Positions 24,952 to 38,709 of a stretch of DNA of 64,000 bases are shown here, piece after piece. Origin of the DNA: Atrichornis clamosus. Its lineage: Eukaryota; Chordata; Aves; Passeriformes; Menuridae. The stretch spans positions 1 to 64,000 of the forward strand of contig WBMZ01000342.1 of the NCBI GenBank assembly GCA_013400975.1, in the 5' to 3' direction. The notes under the pieces were generated by a model. That model was not told where the DNA came from. It made no database searches and saw only the letters and a list, made by a program, of their open reading frames with translations. Both the position numbers and the translations under genes were made by a program. Numbering within the stretch: the stretch's first letter is position 1; each line of letters starts with the position of its first letter.

Positions 24952-27900
24952 GGAAATAGTAAATTCCCACTCCTCAGTATAGGGAAACAAAGCTCAGAGT
25001 TAAGCAAGCTAAGCTTGAAAAACTCATGGAGTCATTGCTACACTAACTCAAGATGAGTTTTTTAATGGCAGGTGGCTGATACTCTTAATGATATTCTTGT
25101 TCACAGTTTATTTTAGTAGTTTCCAAATATACAGCAAAGGAAGGCAAAATTAGATGTTTGACCACCTGTTCAGTCTTATGGGGGTCAGGCTATAGGTTCA
25201 AGTGGTTGGGCAATACTTCCCTCAAATAAGAGGAGAGAGGTTAAGTCATTATAATGAAGTAGTTACAATGACAGCTGGTATTTTAGGGCAGAGGTTTTAA
25301 TATAAATGTACATATCTTTTAAAAAGTATGCATAGCTTCTTTCAGCTTTTGTGAAAGACTTTTGTTAAATAAAAGTACTTTGATTTAAGAAGCTATTTTA
25401 ACTAAGGCATTGACTACAGTTTTGAAAGTTACACTACCAAGACTGGGAAAGTACAACACTCAAAGCTCACAGGTCAGTTTATTAAGAGCTATGAAATCAG
25501 AAATATTGTAGCAGGGCTACTGAATTATTAATAACTTTTCTCCCTAGGGGAACAAAACAGCTGAATTCTTGATTGCTATTTAAGGACCTGAATATTGTAA
25601 TAGTTTCTTTAATCTTGCAATATTGATAAAAGCAGAGAAACTTGCTATGGAAAGTTTGTGAAATGTCATTGAAAATATCATCAGTGCTAGAAAGCATTTT
25701 TTAATTAAAACTGATTTCAGGTTTGACTCTTACAGTCTCAATAAGAAGCTGGAGTTTTAAGACTTGCAAAGGTGTATTTTTATCTGTGTAACTCTTGGTT
25801 TAGAAACAGAAATACCTCTGGAAACTGTTCTGTTGTTTGAAAGGAATTCAAAGATGAGACCTTTGAGTTTCACTTGCAGGTATTGCTTTTCTCATAATAA
25901 AGGGTTGGTGTAACAGAACAAGGGAATATTGATAAATACAGAGAAAAATATCTTTGTATAAAAGTTATGACAGAAGAGTAATAGTCAATTTGTTTCCCTT
26001 AGTGAGGTTCCTTGCTTCCCATAATGGGGAACCTTTCCCAAGGTTTGATTTGTGTCACAATCATTCATCAAACCAACTTGTAGCCTTTAATCTAGAGATT
26101 GGAAAGGGGGATTTGAGGACTTTGTCCTTTCCTTTTATTTTCTCTGAAAGTAAGACTTTTGAATAGTTTTAGTAAGATAAAATATAAAATGGCAATAAAA
26201 TAGAGAAGGCATGTAATTTGTTGGGTGTAAAGATTTGCAAATTACAGCTAACTGGCTCCAACTTTAAAAAGAGATTTAATTTAGCCTCGTATTCTCTGAA
26301 AGTGCTGGCTGTGTGAACTGATTTTCTGTTGTGAGTTGTTAGGTGTTCAAAGAGGAGTTTGTGGTTAACTTTTAGGTGCAAAATGTCTCTTATAACAGCT
26401 CAAGCATGTAGCATGTTGGAATTTTACAGTATGATCAAGCATCAGATGAACAGTCTGTGTTGGGTGCCTTGCCACTACTGGCTGTTAGTTTTCCAGCCTT
26501 GCCTGGGAATGAATGTCCTGCTCTGCTGGTTACTGTTGCCTGATTAGTTTCCATTATTTTTGCTTGCAATTGATGAGATATGGATAGGGCAAGACAACAC
26601 AGGTTGTAGCTGCTAAGTGTATTTATTGTAGAAATCTTGCAGAATTATAAATTACAAGATTTTAATTAGACAAAGCAAGGCACAGGACTCTAATGAATTA
26701 GTATAAATAATACTTCAAAACTGACTAGATTCATGCAAGTTGATTTCTTTTTCTGACTTAAATTGCATTCTGTAATTCAAGAATTTAGCTGATAGCTTGG
26801 TTACTGTTTAGTTACAAGACAGAAAAACTTGAACCTAAATGTTTAAGTTATGCTATGTAAGTTTTGGTTTTATTCAAATAATACTGGATTCTTGTGCTGA
26901 AATCATGTCCTGAAAGGAGTTATCGATAGCATTTTTTAAAATACAGCACTGATGGATAAAGAGTTTGGAAAAGCAGATAGTAGTTTCACAATGTGGCTCA
27001 CTTGTTTGTGTTAAAAGGAAAACAAACTTGCAGAATGAAATAGGCTTCTACAGTCATGTTTTCTTACAGTTTTTTGTAAACAAGATTTCTTTTGTGTTTG
27101 TCCCTTGATGTTTCTAACAAGTTGTGTATTTTTCACTATAATGGGATGATGAATCGAGTGATGTCACATTATTTGGTTTCACATCTTTTTTTCATTTTAC
27201 GTTATCCCAGAGCTCTGTTTTCAGCTTGGAAGCACTTGATACTGAGTTGAGGACATATTGAATGTAGCATTTTCAGTTTCACACATGTTGACAGATTCCA
27301 GTTAGAGTGAAAGATGGATTGGGAATAGAGGCCACCGTTGGGAATCCTAAAACATCAGGCATACAGCCTTTTTATTCTGTTTTTGTCTCTTCTTTTGCCT
27401 TTGTGTTTATGTGGGACATTATGGAATGAGAACTCTGTCTATTAATACTGGATATGAGTTCTCAGGGCGTCAGAACTGCTACGAGTAGTGAACAGCATGA
27501 ACTGCTCTCTGTATTTATCCACATTTCTTTTCCTAGGATATTGTACCACTGTACAGCATCACCTTGGGTCATGAATCTTTGGGTAAAAAAATTTGGAATT
27601 TATTCACAGTTTCAACTTTCTCTTATACTTCCTCAATCTAGGAAAAATTAGTCATTGTGAACATCTTCACTATCTTCCTTAATTTGTACCTCTCCTCTAG
27701 AGAAACACACTCGCTACCCCAAAACCCTGCAAAGATGGGAGATATCTTTTGCTCTAAATAGTTACTGCCTTGTTTAAAGCTATTTTCTCGTACTAACTGA
27801 GCACTTAGCAGTTTCTGAGGTAACAGGGAGTCTGAAGTTAAAGAAACAAAAGTAGTGTTTTCTCTTTTAAGTGTTTGAAGAGATTTGTGGTCTTTAAGGG

Positions 27901-29596
27901 AAAGCATTTAGTATAAACCTATCATAATCAGATATTCTCTTTGCCAAACAGGCAAATGCGGTGTGATTTTAAAAAAAAGCTTTTTCTTTTCTAATATGCA
28001 ACAATGTTTTTTATAGACCTTGATCTTCAGCACTGTTGTAGTCACCTTCCATATGCATACACTTACAGGCTTTTAAATAAAAGCTTAGTGCAATTTGAGC
28101 ACAATGGTGGGTGTGAAAGTCTCTAAGACGGCTGTTTATACTGTGCCTGTTGTGTTTAAAATATATGCTCAGCACCTATGCTTGATTTGGCAGCACATCC
28201 ATGTGGGTACGCTTCTTCTATATGCCTGAGAAATTCCAGTGATCTCTGGGCATGTAGAGCCTGTGACAGCCGCAGGGAATGTTGAAGCTTCAAGTAGGTT
28301 GTGTTGGCAGAGTGTCATCAGAAAGGATGGGACTTTTGCAACCTGCACAGTCTGCAAGGTCCATTTGCTCAGACCTGAACAAAAGAAATATATAATTTAT
28401 TACAGAAGATCTATATAGAATTGTTTATTAGAGATGCAGCACTGCAATAAATACTTTTTTAAAATGATAATTAAGATCTCTAGCTGGTAGTCTGAAAAGA
28501 AACTCGTAGACCTGCTTGAGTCCAGTTGCTCCATTTAGCCTTTAATTGCTGTCACAGGGTGTTCATCTGAGAAAGTTCACCTGAGAAATGCCCACCTTAA
28601 ATCACAGAAACTTCTGTTACAGCATCTCATTAGTCTGTAATTACATGTACACTAGGGCTTGGGTTCAAACAGAGTAACCATGAATCAAACTTGCTTAAAC
28701 CACAAAGAATGATGTGGGTGGGAGCATCCTCTCTATTTTTATGTTGAAATGTTTTTGCTTGTGTTGTGATATAGCTTGTATGCAAACTGAAATTTGTCAG
28801 CTGCTGGCTACTGAAGTGGGGACACTTCCATGTCATGTAATCAACTTGGTAATAATCAGTTCTCTCCTTTTTTTATTTTTGCTTTGCAGGCATCTACAAT
28901 TGCAATATATATCTAGCGATTTGCTTCTTGTCTGCTTAGTGAAACTTGCAATTTGTTCATCATGTCTCTGACCAAAGCACCTGTGAAACAAAAATGCACT
29001 TAATCATCCAGATTTTTTTCCTTGCACTAGTTGTTCAGATTAAACAAGTAAATACTGTGTTTAGTGATTGTCTGTAAAGAGCATCTACAAATGCTACCCC
29101 AAAGGTTTGGGAGGGTAACCCAAAACAAAAGCCCATGTGCTCAACAAACCACAATGTTTTTTGTAGTGAAAGTTCTCCCCAGTATGTCTCCATGAAAAGT
29201 TTGATTTACCTGGAGTTTTGCTTGTAAAAGCTTTGTCAGAAAAGTCCTAAATAGCTCAAGAGTTGAGCTGTTTCTATGCCGAGTAATAATCCCAGTAGTA
29301 TTAGAGAGACACCATGATAAATAGTACTCTTCCACTGAATCAGGAGATAATTTTTACCATTTTTAAAATATCAGAGGTTTTTTGCATGAGTACAATGGCC
29401 ACTTTAACTAAATGACCGTATCGTGGTTAGAAGTTATGGACAACTTCAATTAAGATAATTTTTTTGCTATGCAGTTAACTTTGCCAGTAAATGTAACTGC
29501 TTGGTATTCTTACTTGATATGGCTCCTATTAAATGTAGGAAGAGATTGGACCACCCTTTTAAACTGAATTTTCTAAACCATTTGATTTGGTTTTGT

Positions 29597-29634
29597 TGTG
29601 GGGGTTTTTTTTTCTTTTCTTTTTTTTTTTTTTT
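29597..29634. repeat. G/T then poly-T tract
   Basis: TGTGGGGG followed by T-rich sequence ending in about 15 consecutive T (29620-29634). Simple sequence with no neighbouring retroposon body recognised. Confidence 0.8.
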
Positions 29635-32195
29635 AAATACAGTATAACACTTCTGAAGTAAGGCTATGGAAATGGCCATATTACAAACACTTTTTGAACA
29701 GTATTTGATACATGCAGGAGAACATAAACTTTGGCAAGTATGAAGATAAACAGAAAAAAATTTAATTTCCATTTTGTATTGGTGTTCGTTGATGGTTGCA
29801 AGGTTGAGTTTCTTGTTTGGTTGGTTTTTTTCTCTCACTTTAACTGATTTATTGGCTTTATTTCTAGCAGCAAAGAACACTTTAGACTGAAGAAAATTCT
29901 GCCAGTAAGATCCATATCTGTGGCTAGAGTTACATTAGTCTCTGAGTGGTATTTTTCATTCTTACCACAAAGACTCTCCAAAATTTGCCATTTTTAACAA
30001 TTCTTAGAGTGTCAGTTGTGCTGTGTATTAAAGAAACTCATCTGGTAACCAGCAATGAAAGAGATACTGCATAAAGCGTTATCCAAGTATGGTCTTAATA
30101 ATAAAATGGCTAGTTTGCATGCCACATAGAGTTTTAGAAACAGTTAAGATGCTTTTAAAGTAATTACCTATTTGACAGCTCCCTTGTGGGGCAATTTGAC
30201 TTTGCTAAAGTGTATCCTACCATTCATATTTTATAAAACAGCCTGTCTCTAGTTTGAGCTTTGTTTTATCAGATTTATTGGCAAAACAATTTTTTGAAGA
30301 CAAAACTGTTGCAATAAATGTGGTGAATGACTTGCTCGTAAATTCACTGACTTGGGACTGTACCACAGCTCCCTTGCTGAGTACTGATCCGTCAGTTGTA
30401 GTTGGATAATCTGCTAAAGGGAAAACTGGCTTCTGGATTCCTCTATTCCTCACTGTAGAATAAAAGTACTTTTCAGTGTTAATATGCTTGTTGAAAGTAA
30501 ATCTGTATGCCGATATGCTGGCTTCTCTCAAATTACACATGGAGAGCAGAAATTTAAAATATTTCTTCTTTTCCTTGAACTTTGCAAAAATTCAGTATGT
30601 ACATTAAAATGAAAAATAAGTGTGATATAAAAAACTTAAAGTAGCTGCTAAAAGCCATAATACTATAATTTTCTGTGAAAGTTGATCTACAGACCTGTTA
30701 TGATCCCGAGCTGCTGGATTATCTTCCTGTTGATAGAGAAGTCAGTATTTAGGTTCTATTAATAATGTTACTTTTCTGAAGCATAGCTTGAAGCAGAGCT
30801 GATGGTGTGTCACATTCTTACTTCTGTGCTTCTAAAAAACCCAAACCACTAAATGCACAAACACGTATAGCTTCCCCCTGCTCCCCTGATTTTAGTGATT
30901 TTGATTGTGCATAATCTTGATCAGATGGCTTAATTTAGGGAATGCTATTAAGAACTAGATCTTCATTGCTGTGGGAACAGTGTACAGTTCAGGATAGTTT
31001 CAGACTACAGGTTTCTTGTGTTTCTTGTGTTTAAAAAAAAAAAGGGGGGGTGGAAGAAAATCTAAATTATTTTGACAATGTCAATAGCTCTTATCTGTTA
31101 ACTATTATCTGTTGGCCTTGTGTTGCCTGTACTCCTCTGCAGCTGCAGCAAAGCCACAGTTAGAAGCACAGCCATAGGAATTGCTGCTTTTTGGGTTGTC
31201 TCTTGGCAAGCAATGCCTACTCCTTTCCGTATTTAACCCTTCAAAGCTGAAAGTTCACATTTCTCAACCCAAGTGCAAATGCATGCTGGTGTTAGCATGT
31301 CAGCCTTGAGATAACCTCAGGCACTGCAGTGAAGGGTTAAAGTCCATAACTGTTGTACCAGTGCAGAGAATTGTCCAGTTTGAAGTGCTCTTCATGAAAC
31401 AATGACTTTCCATCAAACAGGTTCTTGGAAAATCTCCGTTCTAGAAAAAAATAAGAATTTAAAATAATGTCTATAAAAAAAAAGTTAACAACACACAGTA
31501 AATTAATCGGGATAAATATTTATGTAACTATGAACAGCTGAAGCCTACAATATAGGATTATGTGACGTTTTTACATGAAACACGTCATTAAACTTTCTGT
31601 TGCTGTTGAAGGGGAAATAAATACTTGGTTTGTATCTACAGGTTTAGTTCATGAATAAACTACTGTATGAGTTTCAAAAATGTTAGATAAAAGAAGTTTC
31701 TGGCATGTGTGTTCTTTAATTGAAATAGAAAAAGCATTGCTCTCTTTTTAAATTGGATGTCTAGACAGGGGAGGTGCATTTCCTTTTACTGAAGAGAGTT
31801 GGATATTTTCTAAATCTAGATTAGAGTTGTTGCAGGCAGATGAGATGTGAATCAGCTGTTTTTAGGAAAGTTTAGCAGGCATTTTTGTGTTGCTTACTTA
31901 CTGGTGTGCAGAAGCCCTGTGTGTATGAGCTGTTTTCTTCCTGAGTAATAGGACTAAGTTACAGATTTCAAAACAAAGTTCTCACTTTGCGTGAAAGCAG
32001 CCTTCACAACGCCTGCCTGTGACTTGCTTTTTGGGAAGTGTGCATATATTTTGCGTGTAGCTGTTTACATCTAATCCTATTTTTGGTGATGTTTATGTAG
32101 ATGGATATTTTATGGTGATTAAATCCTGCTCTGGGATTCAAAATCTAGCTGCTAAAGAGTTTTAATTTGGCCACACTAGTAATTGTTCAGAATTT

Positions 32196-32278
32196 TAGTG
32201 GGGTTTTTTTTGGTGAGGTTTTTTTTTTTGGGTTTTGGGGGGTTTTTTTTGGTTTTTTTTGGTTTCTTGGGTTTTTTA
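32196..32278 (+). repeat. G/T-only low-complexity block with several G tracts
   Basis: The block is almost entirely T and G. G runs of three or more are at 32200-32203, 32230-32232, 32237-32242 and 32269-32271, with GG pairs between. The G-rich strand is the coding (non-template) strand. Long-loop G-quadruplex or R-loop formation is conceivable, but the loops are long. Confidence 0.75.
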
Positions 32279-35200
32279 ATTATTGCTGAATATTTCTTAC
32301 TCCTTTTGACACAGGCCTCATTCAATGCATTTAATTGCATTATTTCAATAGTTAACTGAAGAACTAAGGATTGTTTTGACAATAGTAATGTTCTAACATT
32401 TTAATACTTATTTTTTTCTAAACGTACCTTCTATCAGCATTCATTAATTTGTATTATTTTTGGAGCAAGACTGATGCAGACTCCCATGCTGATATACAGT
32501 GTTTATTTAAATTAACATGCATTGCCATTTAAAAAATATTCTTAGGTTATTTAGATTTAGTCTTAAATATCAGCATAAAGCTCTTAAAGCTTTTGCCCAT
32601 GTGGGAAAAGTTAGCAGATTCAGATTGAACTTAAACATTAAAATACAAAGTTGACTAATCATTGTAATGCCACTTGCACCTTTGCAATATTTGGATCTTC
32701 ACAAACATCTCAACCTGGTCACTACTTAAAGTATATCTGATGCTGTTTGTACAAATCTTGTGTTGTTGGCACCAAGGTTATTTAACGTTTATTAAATGTG
32801 CAATGACTGTGTTAGTATCAGCTGCAGTCTTTATCCCAAATCCTTACAAGCAGGTAGAGGTTTCATGGAATGCAGCAGACATTGTCTTTCAAGCCAAGTA
32901 ATTGGAGACGTAAAATGTCCATGATTTCTGTGCAAACTCCTTAGTTCAGAACTCTTGAGGGAAGATGAAAGGGAAACTTGATTTTAAGAATTTTTTTTTA
33001 AAGTTTTAATTATGTCGAAATTAACCTGGATATTTGCTGCAAGGAAATGGTGCATCAGTTAGTGAATGTGTTAATGGTAATACTTGGGGGATGTATATCT
33101 AAAACTGCATTGGTTCAGGATGTTGACGGTAACTGGAATGGTCCAGATTGAAGATGTAGAAATGCCTGTTTTCCAGCCGTAGGAAAAAGCAATTCTTTTT
33201 AACATTGTAGTTAAAACCTTAATCCACAAACATAACACAGTTGCTTTCCTCCTATTGAAACACAGCATAAAGCAGTTAAATAGCTTGATGTTTTTTGTCC
33301 TGAGTGTTTTCATCACAGGTTGATACCTGTATCGTGGGATGGTATGAATTTTCCAAGTTAGTAACCTTAAGTGAGATTATGATGCAAATAGAGACATTTT
33401 GAAGAATTCCACTGGTGTAAATCAAGTTTTATCTGAAAGACTTTTGGAAGCTATGAGGATGGAGCTATGTATTTTGAAACTGAATAGTGTCTGGGGCTGC
33501 TCTCAAGCCCACTCAAAGACCTGGCCCTAGTTTTCTTTTTATCTATTGTTAACTTAACAGCTTTCAAGCCATCAGTTGAGAGAGAAGCTTTTTTTAGATG
33601 GAGCTGATTAAGCTGTTCTCTTCAGTTGTGTGCTTTAAGCCAATTTGTGTTGCAACTTCCAGTTGTGTCTCATCTTGCTAGTACCAACCCTAATTTCTTT
33701 TTGTCGCAGAAGTGGGGAAACCTGAAACTTTATAGGTTGTAGGATGTTTTCTGGTAAGGGAGGGAAGGAAGTGGGCAAAATGGAGATGGTGGTAGGAAAC
33801 GGGCGGGAGCCTGTGTGAGAGCATCCCTGTATTTGTGCTGTGGTTATCTACATTCCATCTCTCTCCAGACTATTGAGAAACTAGAAACAAGATTAGTATT
33901 TGTGGTTTTGTGACTTCAGTAAATGATAAAGTGGGAAACAATTAAGGTAGTAAGTAAATAAATAATGTTTTTTTGCTCTTCTGTCAACCATGGTATGGGT
34001 GTTCCAGTGAAGTATCTGGTGTGCCATAACCCAACAATGCTACTTACGAGCATTTTCCTGATGTCTGTGTAAAGACTAGAAGGCTGGTTAAGGTCTTGTA
34101 AGTCCTATACATTATTTTTAAACTTTTGGGGCTGATGGAAGGGCTATGGCTAGTTGGTACGATTGTACTGTGTTGAGATTGTCTGTTATTTATTTGTCTG
34201 TAAGTGTTATGTATGTCGTGTTCTGCCAGGATCTTGTGTAATGAGTTTTCCAGTGTTTTCAGGCTTGGAACTCATTTTCTGAAAGTTTGTAGTTAGCACG
34301 TTTGTATTTCTTTATACCTTATGTTTAGTGTATGGAAAACATTTATGAATAATATGGGTGGTATATAGTGGTAAACAAGGATTTTAAATGTCTTTAAGTG
34401 TGTGAGGTGTTGGGTTTGTTGTGGTTTGTTTTGGGTTTTTTTAACTCTTAAAAGCTACTGTCTTTCAGTGGTGCTGGGGGGGGCAACAATGACAAACTGT
34501 AATTATTCCAAGAAGGATCTCCTGAAGTAATGGTTACAGTGGAGTGCTAAGAAGATTACATTACCACTGGACACATGATGCTCATTTTCTGTAAAAACCA
34601 GCTGTGTGTTTTGGTACTGTCTTAGGGTTTAGAAGTGGAAATAAATCACTGTGGAATGCAGGTTTGTTCCATGAGGGCTGACCTGCAGTAACTTTGTTGA
34701 TTCTCCTATGTGTGCAGGGAGTTCGGAGAGTTTGTATGTCTGTATTCCATGGATTCACTAATGCCTCGGAATCCTCTGTAGCAAAAATGTTTTTCTTTTC
34801 ATCTGAGGCCTCAGAAGATCCACTCTTATTTTCTCTCTTTGTTTCACTTAAGTTGCATTAACCCAACAATTTAACAATTTCAGAGCAAACCTTGGGTTGT
34901 GGGACTTTGTTTCGAAGATAGTGTGTGAAAGTGTATGAAAACTGCTGCATGTGAAAATATTTTGCTGTCAGTCTTCAGAAAGCGTAAAAATGCCTGTTCT
35001 TGACTTTCTTACGGGAAGTAATTTAATATTGCTGCATATTTTCTCAGCTGATACCGTGGGTCTCAATTGTTTCGTCTGTGAGGTGTTGTGTGCACAACCT
35101 GAATGTGGTTTTTAAGAACTTGCATAGCAGGTTGCTTTGTAAGGAGCTATTGGTTGGAATAACCAAGTGCTTAGGAAAAGGTGATTGACAGCAGCACTTG

Positions 35201-37996
35201 GCCGGTTTTATGCAACTTAACTTGCAGAATTCATGCTTTCCTTGCTGAGGAGTGCTGCTGCTTCACAAGCAAGCTGTAGCTGAATATCTTCTATTTCTTG
35301 GGTGGATTTGAGCAGACCCAGCAGCTCCCCTGGTGGAGCTGTAATGCAGCAAATGTGCCACGAGGTGGCTCAACAATATAACACCTCGAGCATCTCCTAA
35401 AAAAAGGCGCTCACTTCACACCGCAGTGTTCCGGGCCAGGACAGCACCCATGTGCAAACACTTGTTCTGCAGAGTGCTGCAACCTGCTGCATCGAGCAAT
35501 ACCTACTTACTTCAGAGCATCACTGCTCTGTACAAGTGTAAAAACAGCAAGGTGTCCTCCACATGTGCTCGTGTGGTGTTACGCTGGATTTGTATTTGGA
35601 ATTGATTCCTCTGAAGATAATTTGTTACGCACTTTTGAAGCTTTAATTGAAACATCATACTTAAGCCCTTCAAAGCAGAGGCTGGTTACTGTTTGGACAG
35701 AGAGAAAATGGAAATAATAGTATTTTTATGACACTGAAAGGTGAACTCTTTTCAAAAAAGTTAAAGTAAAAATGGCCATGCAGCTGCAGAAAGAAACATG
35801 ATACATGGGATCCTTATCTTTTTAATATGCCTGGGACCAAAAAGTAACTATAAAAGTGTCACCTTGTTTTGAAATAAAAATGGGAAGTTCTCAGAGAACA
35901 AGATGGTCTTTCAGCCCACACAATTTCCATTTTGACCTAGTAAAACTAATTTCTAATTCTAGCTTGGATACCGGTAGGAATGCTAAAACAGAAGTGGCAG
36001 TGGTGCCTGAGCTGAAATGGAAGCAGGTTCATGTCCTGTTGATAAACACCTGATGCTTCCTAATGCTGCCAGCGTGGGGCAGGGAGAGCTAGGTTTGCCA
36101 CTCAGGTAGGGAAGAGAGGATTCTGAAGGGTCAGGAAAAAATGAACAAAAAAGGAACATTTCCAGTATTAAGATGCAGACCTTATGGATCTTGTGAAAAT
36201 ACAAACCTGTGATGGGGAGTCCTGGGTTTCATTATTTCTCCTGCTTCTTCATGTTGTGACCACATCTTGTCAGCACGTAAGTAGTAAGTACATGATGATC
36301 TGACTTTCACCAGCTGCTTATATTTCTGGTACTGGGAATGCAGAAACAATCTGAAAAAGATGGGTATCTTACAGTTACCCCCTAAATCTTGAACTATTCT
36401 GACCAGTAGCTGATTGTTTAGTCTCTATAGCCGGTAGAAAATTAAAGCTTTTCAAGTAGCTGTGGAAAACAATGAAGTGATTATATCTTATACCGTATTA
36501 AGGACTAAAAGTCATGTAGTTAAAATTGAGAAGAGAGAAGGAACAGCAAAGGCACATTTGATATTGAAATGCTGTGCTGTTACTCTAATATAAGATGATG
36601 ATGGTTATGTTTCACAAATCACACTGATGTGGCATGTCTAGAAGTGGAGTCAGAAACAAGCACTTACTAATCTTTTTAAAATTCTGGTAGTGAATGCACA
36701 TGTAGTGTATATGTGGAGTTCTTCCAGTAGATACTGAGAAATAATTTTAAATAGAAGTCTTCCTTCTGTAATCAGGACTTAAGTATGATGAAGTTCACCC
36801 AAATCTTCTGGTTTAATTTTGTATCTGGAAATAAATAATAAAGTTTTTAAACCATGGAAATACTAAAAAATACAGTGAGCAGGCAGCAGAATTCCTGCAG
36901 CCCTGTACCAGCATGTTGGCAGGTAGCTGTGGTACGTGCAGCCTGGCAGATCAGGGTGGTTCAGGACAGCAGTCCCTCACAGAATGTGTTATGGTCTTTT
37001 CCTCCCATCAGTAAGATTTTCTCCAGGACAGTGTCTGCATTTGAAGAATGGCTCTGGTGCCTCACCTGAATGCAGGCTGTACAAATTGCTCTGGCACTGA
37101 TGGTGTTGCAATGGTCAAGAAACAGGTGGGGGCCTTAGAGGAACTGGAAGCTGAGAATAGTTTTGTAGAACTGGAGCCCTTGAGGTGGAGTTTGTTTGGT
37201 TAAATGTGCATGTTTGCCCTTGTAATAGACTAGTTACAAAGACCTCCTTTTTGAGATCCATGGTATGGGCGGATCCAGGATGCTTAGTGCTACCTTTTAT
37301 TCATAGGCAAAACCTCAGGAAGGGAAATTTGGTGAATACCAGGCTGTACCACAGCTGCTTTGTTCTGAGATCTTCCTTTTTTGACTAGCAGAGGTTTTTT
37401 TCCTTTCACAGCAATGTGCTCTTTTAATCTCCTGACTAAAGGATCTTTGCTGGAATGAGGACCATGGTAAAGGAAAGGGGAAATGCTGTGTCTAGACTAA
37501 ACCACAGCTCTTCCTCCTCTGACGTGGCCAGTCCTACCCAACCCAAGCGTGTCATGGAGGTACTGGTGGGACAGTTAAAGCTATTTTAGATGCCCACTCA
37601 GGATGCAGGCAAGGAAAGTCAAATCTTCTACTTGTCCCTGTGTAACCACGCTTGTCCCGCAGATGAGTGGGTCTTGTGTTATTTGCCCAGGCAAGGGCAA
37701 ATGGGGGTGAAGGGAAGGTGACTCTCAATGTAAGTTTACAAACTGGGCAAGGAGCTTCAGCTGAAACATGTGAATTGTACGTGGGTTTATATTTCAGTCT
37801 GATACGGGAGAAAGCATTTCCTTCCCCACCCCTCTGAAATGAAGTCTCTTCAGCTGAAAATTGTTTGGCAATGCTTGTGGTTACACATCCAACAAAGCCA
37901 CAAATAGCTGTTCCTTCCAATTATAATACATAACAACAGACTCTAATATGGCTTTACTCCATGTAACATAAGGGAAAAAGTCATCCTTCTCTTCTA
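32279..37996. other. Intronic sequence with no recognisable gene
   Basis: Unique sequence. Another G/T-rich patch lies at 34408-34442. A relatively CpG-rich patch of about 270 bases (35355-35630) is reported separately. No coding similarity is recognised. Confidence 0.65.
35355..35630. promoter_or_regulatory. CpG-enriched intronic patch, possible regulatory element
   Basis: About nine CpGs in roughly 270 bases, against very few in the surrounding intron, with visibly higher GC. It includes a 7-bp inverted repeat CGAGGTG (35361-35367) and CACCTCG (35392-35398). It is not dense enough for a CpG island. Enhancer function is only an inference from composition. Confidence 0.3.
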
Positions 37997-38035
37997 CTCC
38001 CTCCCCTCCCTCCTTTTTTTTTTTTTCCCCCTCTT
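37997..38035. repeat. Uninterrupted 39-nt polypyrimidine tract
   Basis: All C or T, with 13 consecutive T at 38014-38026 flanked by C-rich blocks. It is similar in style to the tract at 24908-24951. Confidence 0.85.
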
Positions 38036-38659
38036 GAAAAGTAGGCACTATGGCCTCTGCATACAATCCCTGAATAGACCCCTGCTAGTCAGGCTACTTG
38101 AAATTCTTTACAGGATTGGATGAAAACATTAATGATGTTAATGTATCACTTCAATTCCATAATTAGCAGTGTATCAATAGACGCCTTAATCGTTGCTTGG
38201 AGACTCTGGATTCAGAACAGATTTAGGTCTTTGATACCAATAAGGAGACTTATTTGCTTTCAGTGGACCAGTTTTTAAAAGAAAAAGTCATAGAATCAAA
38301 ACCTAAAACTTCGAATAAAAAACAGTTTAAAAATTCCTAACTTGTAAACTTGCCAAAATCTACTCCTGAAGGCCAGTTTTATCTCCAGGTAAAAGGCAAT
38401 ATTGTTGTGGTGGCATTATATATTGTCCCTATAGACAGAAAATAATGTGCCAATAAACAAAGGATGACTGGAGATTTTTGTGCCATTTATGGAGAAATGC
38501 TCCGTGGAGCTCTATGGATCTGTGAACACACCGTGTCGATCTCCTTCAGTGCCTTAATTCATTGTGCTTTAACTGCAAGTGAAAACATGCTTTTATTCTT
38601 ACAGTTAAACAAGGCATACATCTATTTTTAGTACTTCTATCAACCTCTTTTCGTGATAT

Positions 38660-38697
38660 GTTTGTGTGTATATATGTATATACACACTCACATATAC
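38660..38697. repeat. TG/TA/CA dinucleotide microsatellite
   Basis: A TGTGTGTA stretch runs into TATATGTATATA and then ACACACTCACATA. The two halves are roughly self-complementary, so a hairpin is possible, but it reads most simply as a compound microsatellite. Confidence 0.8.
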
Positions 38698-38709
38698 TAT
38701 TTAACTTTC

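Larger units (their letters stand above)
22481..32195. other. Intronic sequence with no recognisable gene
   Basis: AT-rich unique sequence. It contains an A-run at 22823-22836, the tracts and tandem repeats listed separately, a small 14-base direct repeat at 28561-28588, a long pyrimidine-tract acceptor ending at 28889 with only a weak downstream donor, and an A-run abutting a G-run near 31032-31051. An AT-rich stretch at 26630-26800 has several TAAT/ATTA words. No protein or RNA family is recognised. Confidence 0.65.

Noticed and set aside
28180..28260. GGCAGCACAT word reminiscent of the U6 snRNA 5' end
   Set aside because: The match does not continue beyond about ten bases, and no U6 body or terminator follows.
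28861..29050. Strong pyrimidine-tract acceptor ending at 28889, possible exon
   Set aside because: The nearest donor, CAA|GTAAAT around 29047, lacks +5 G and the intervening sequence has stops in every frame I tried; weaker than the 4640-4714 candidate.
38660..38697. Apparent hairpin in alternating TG/TA/CA sequence
   Set aside because: Self-complementarity is an automatic property of a compound dinucleotide repeat.
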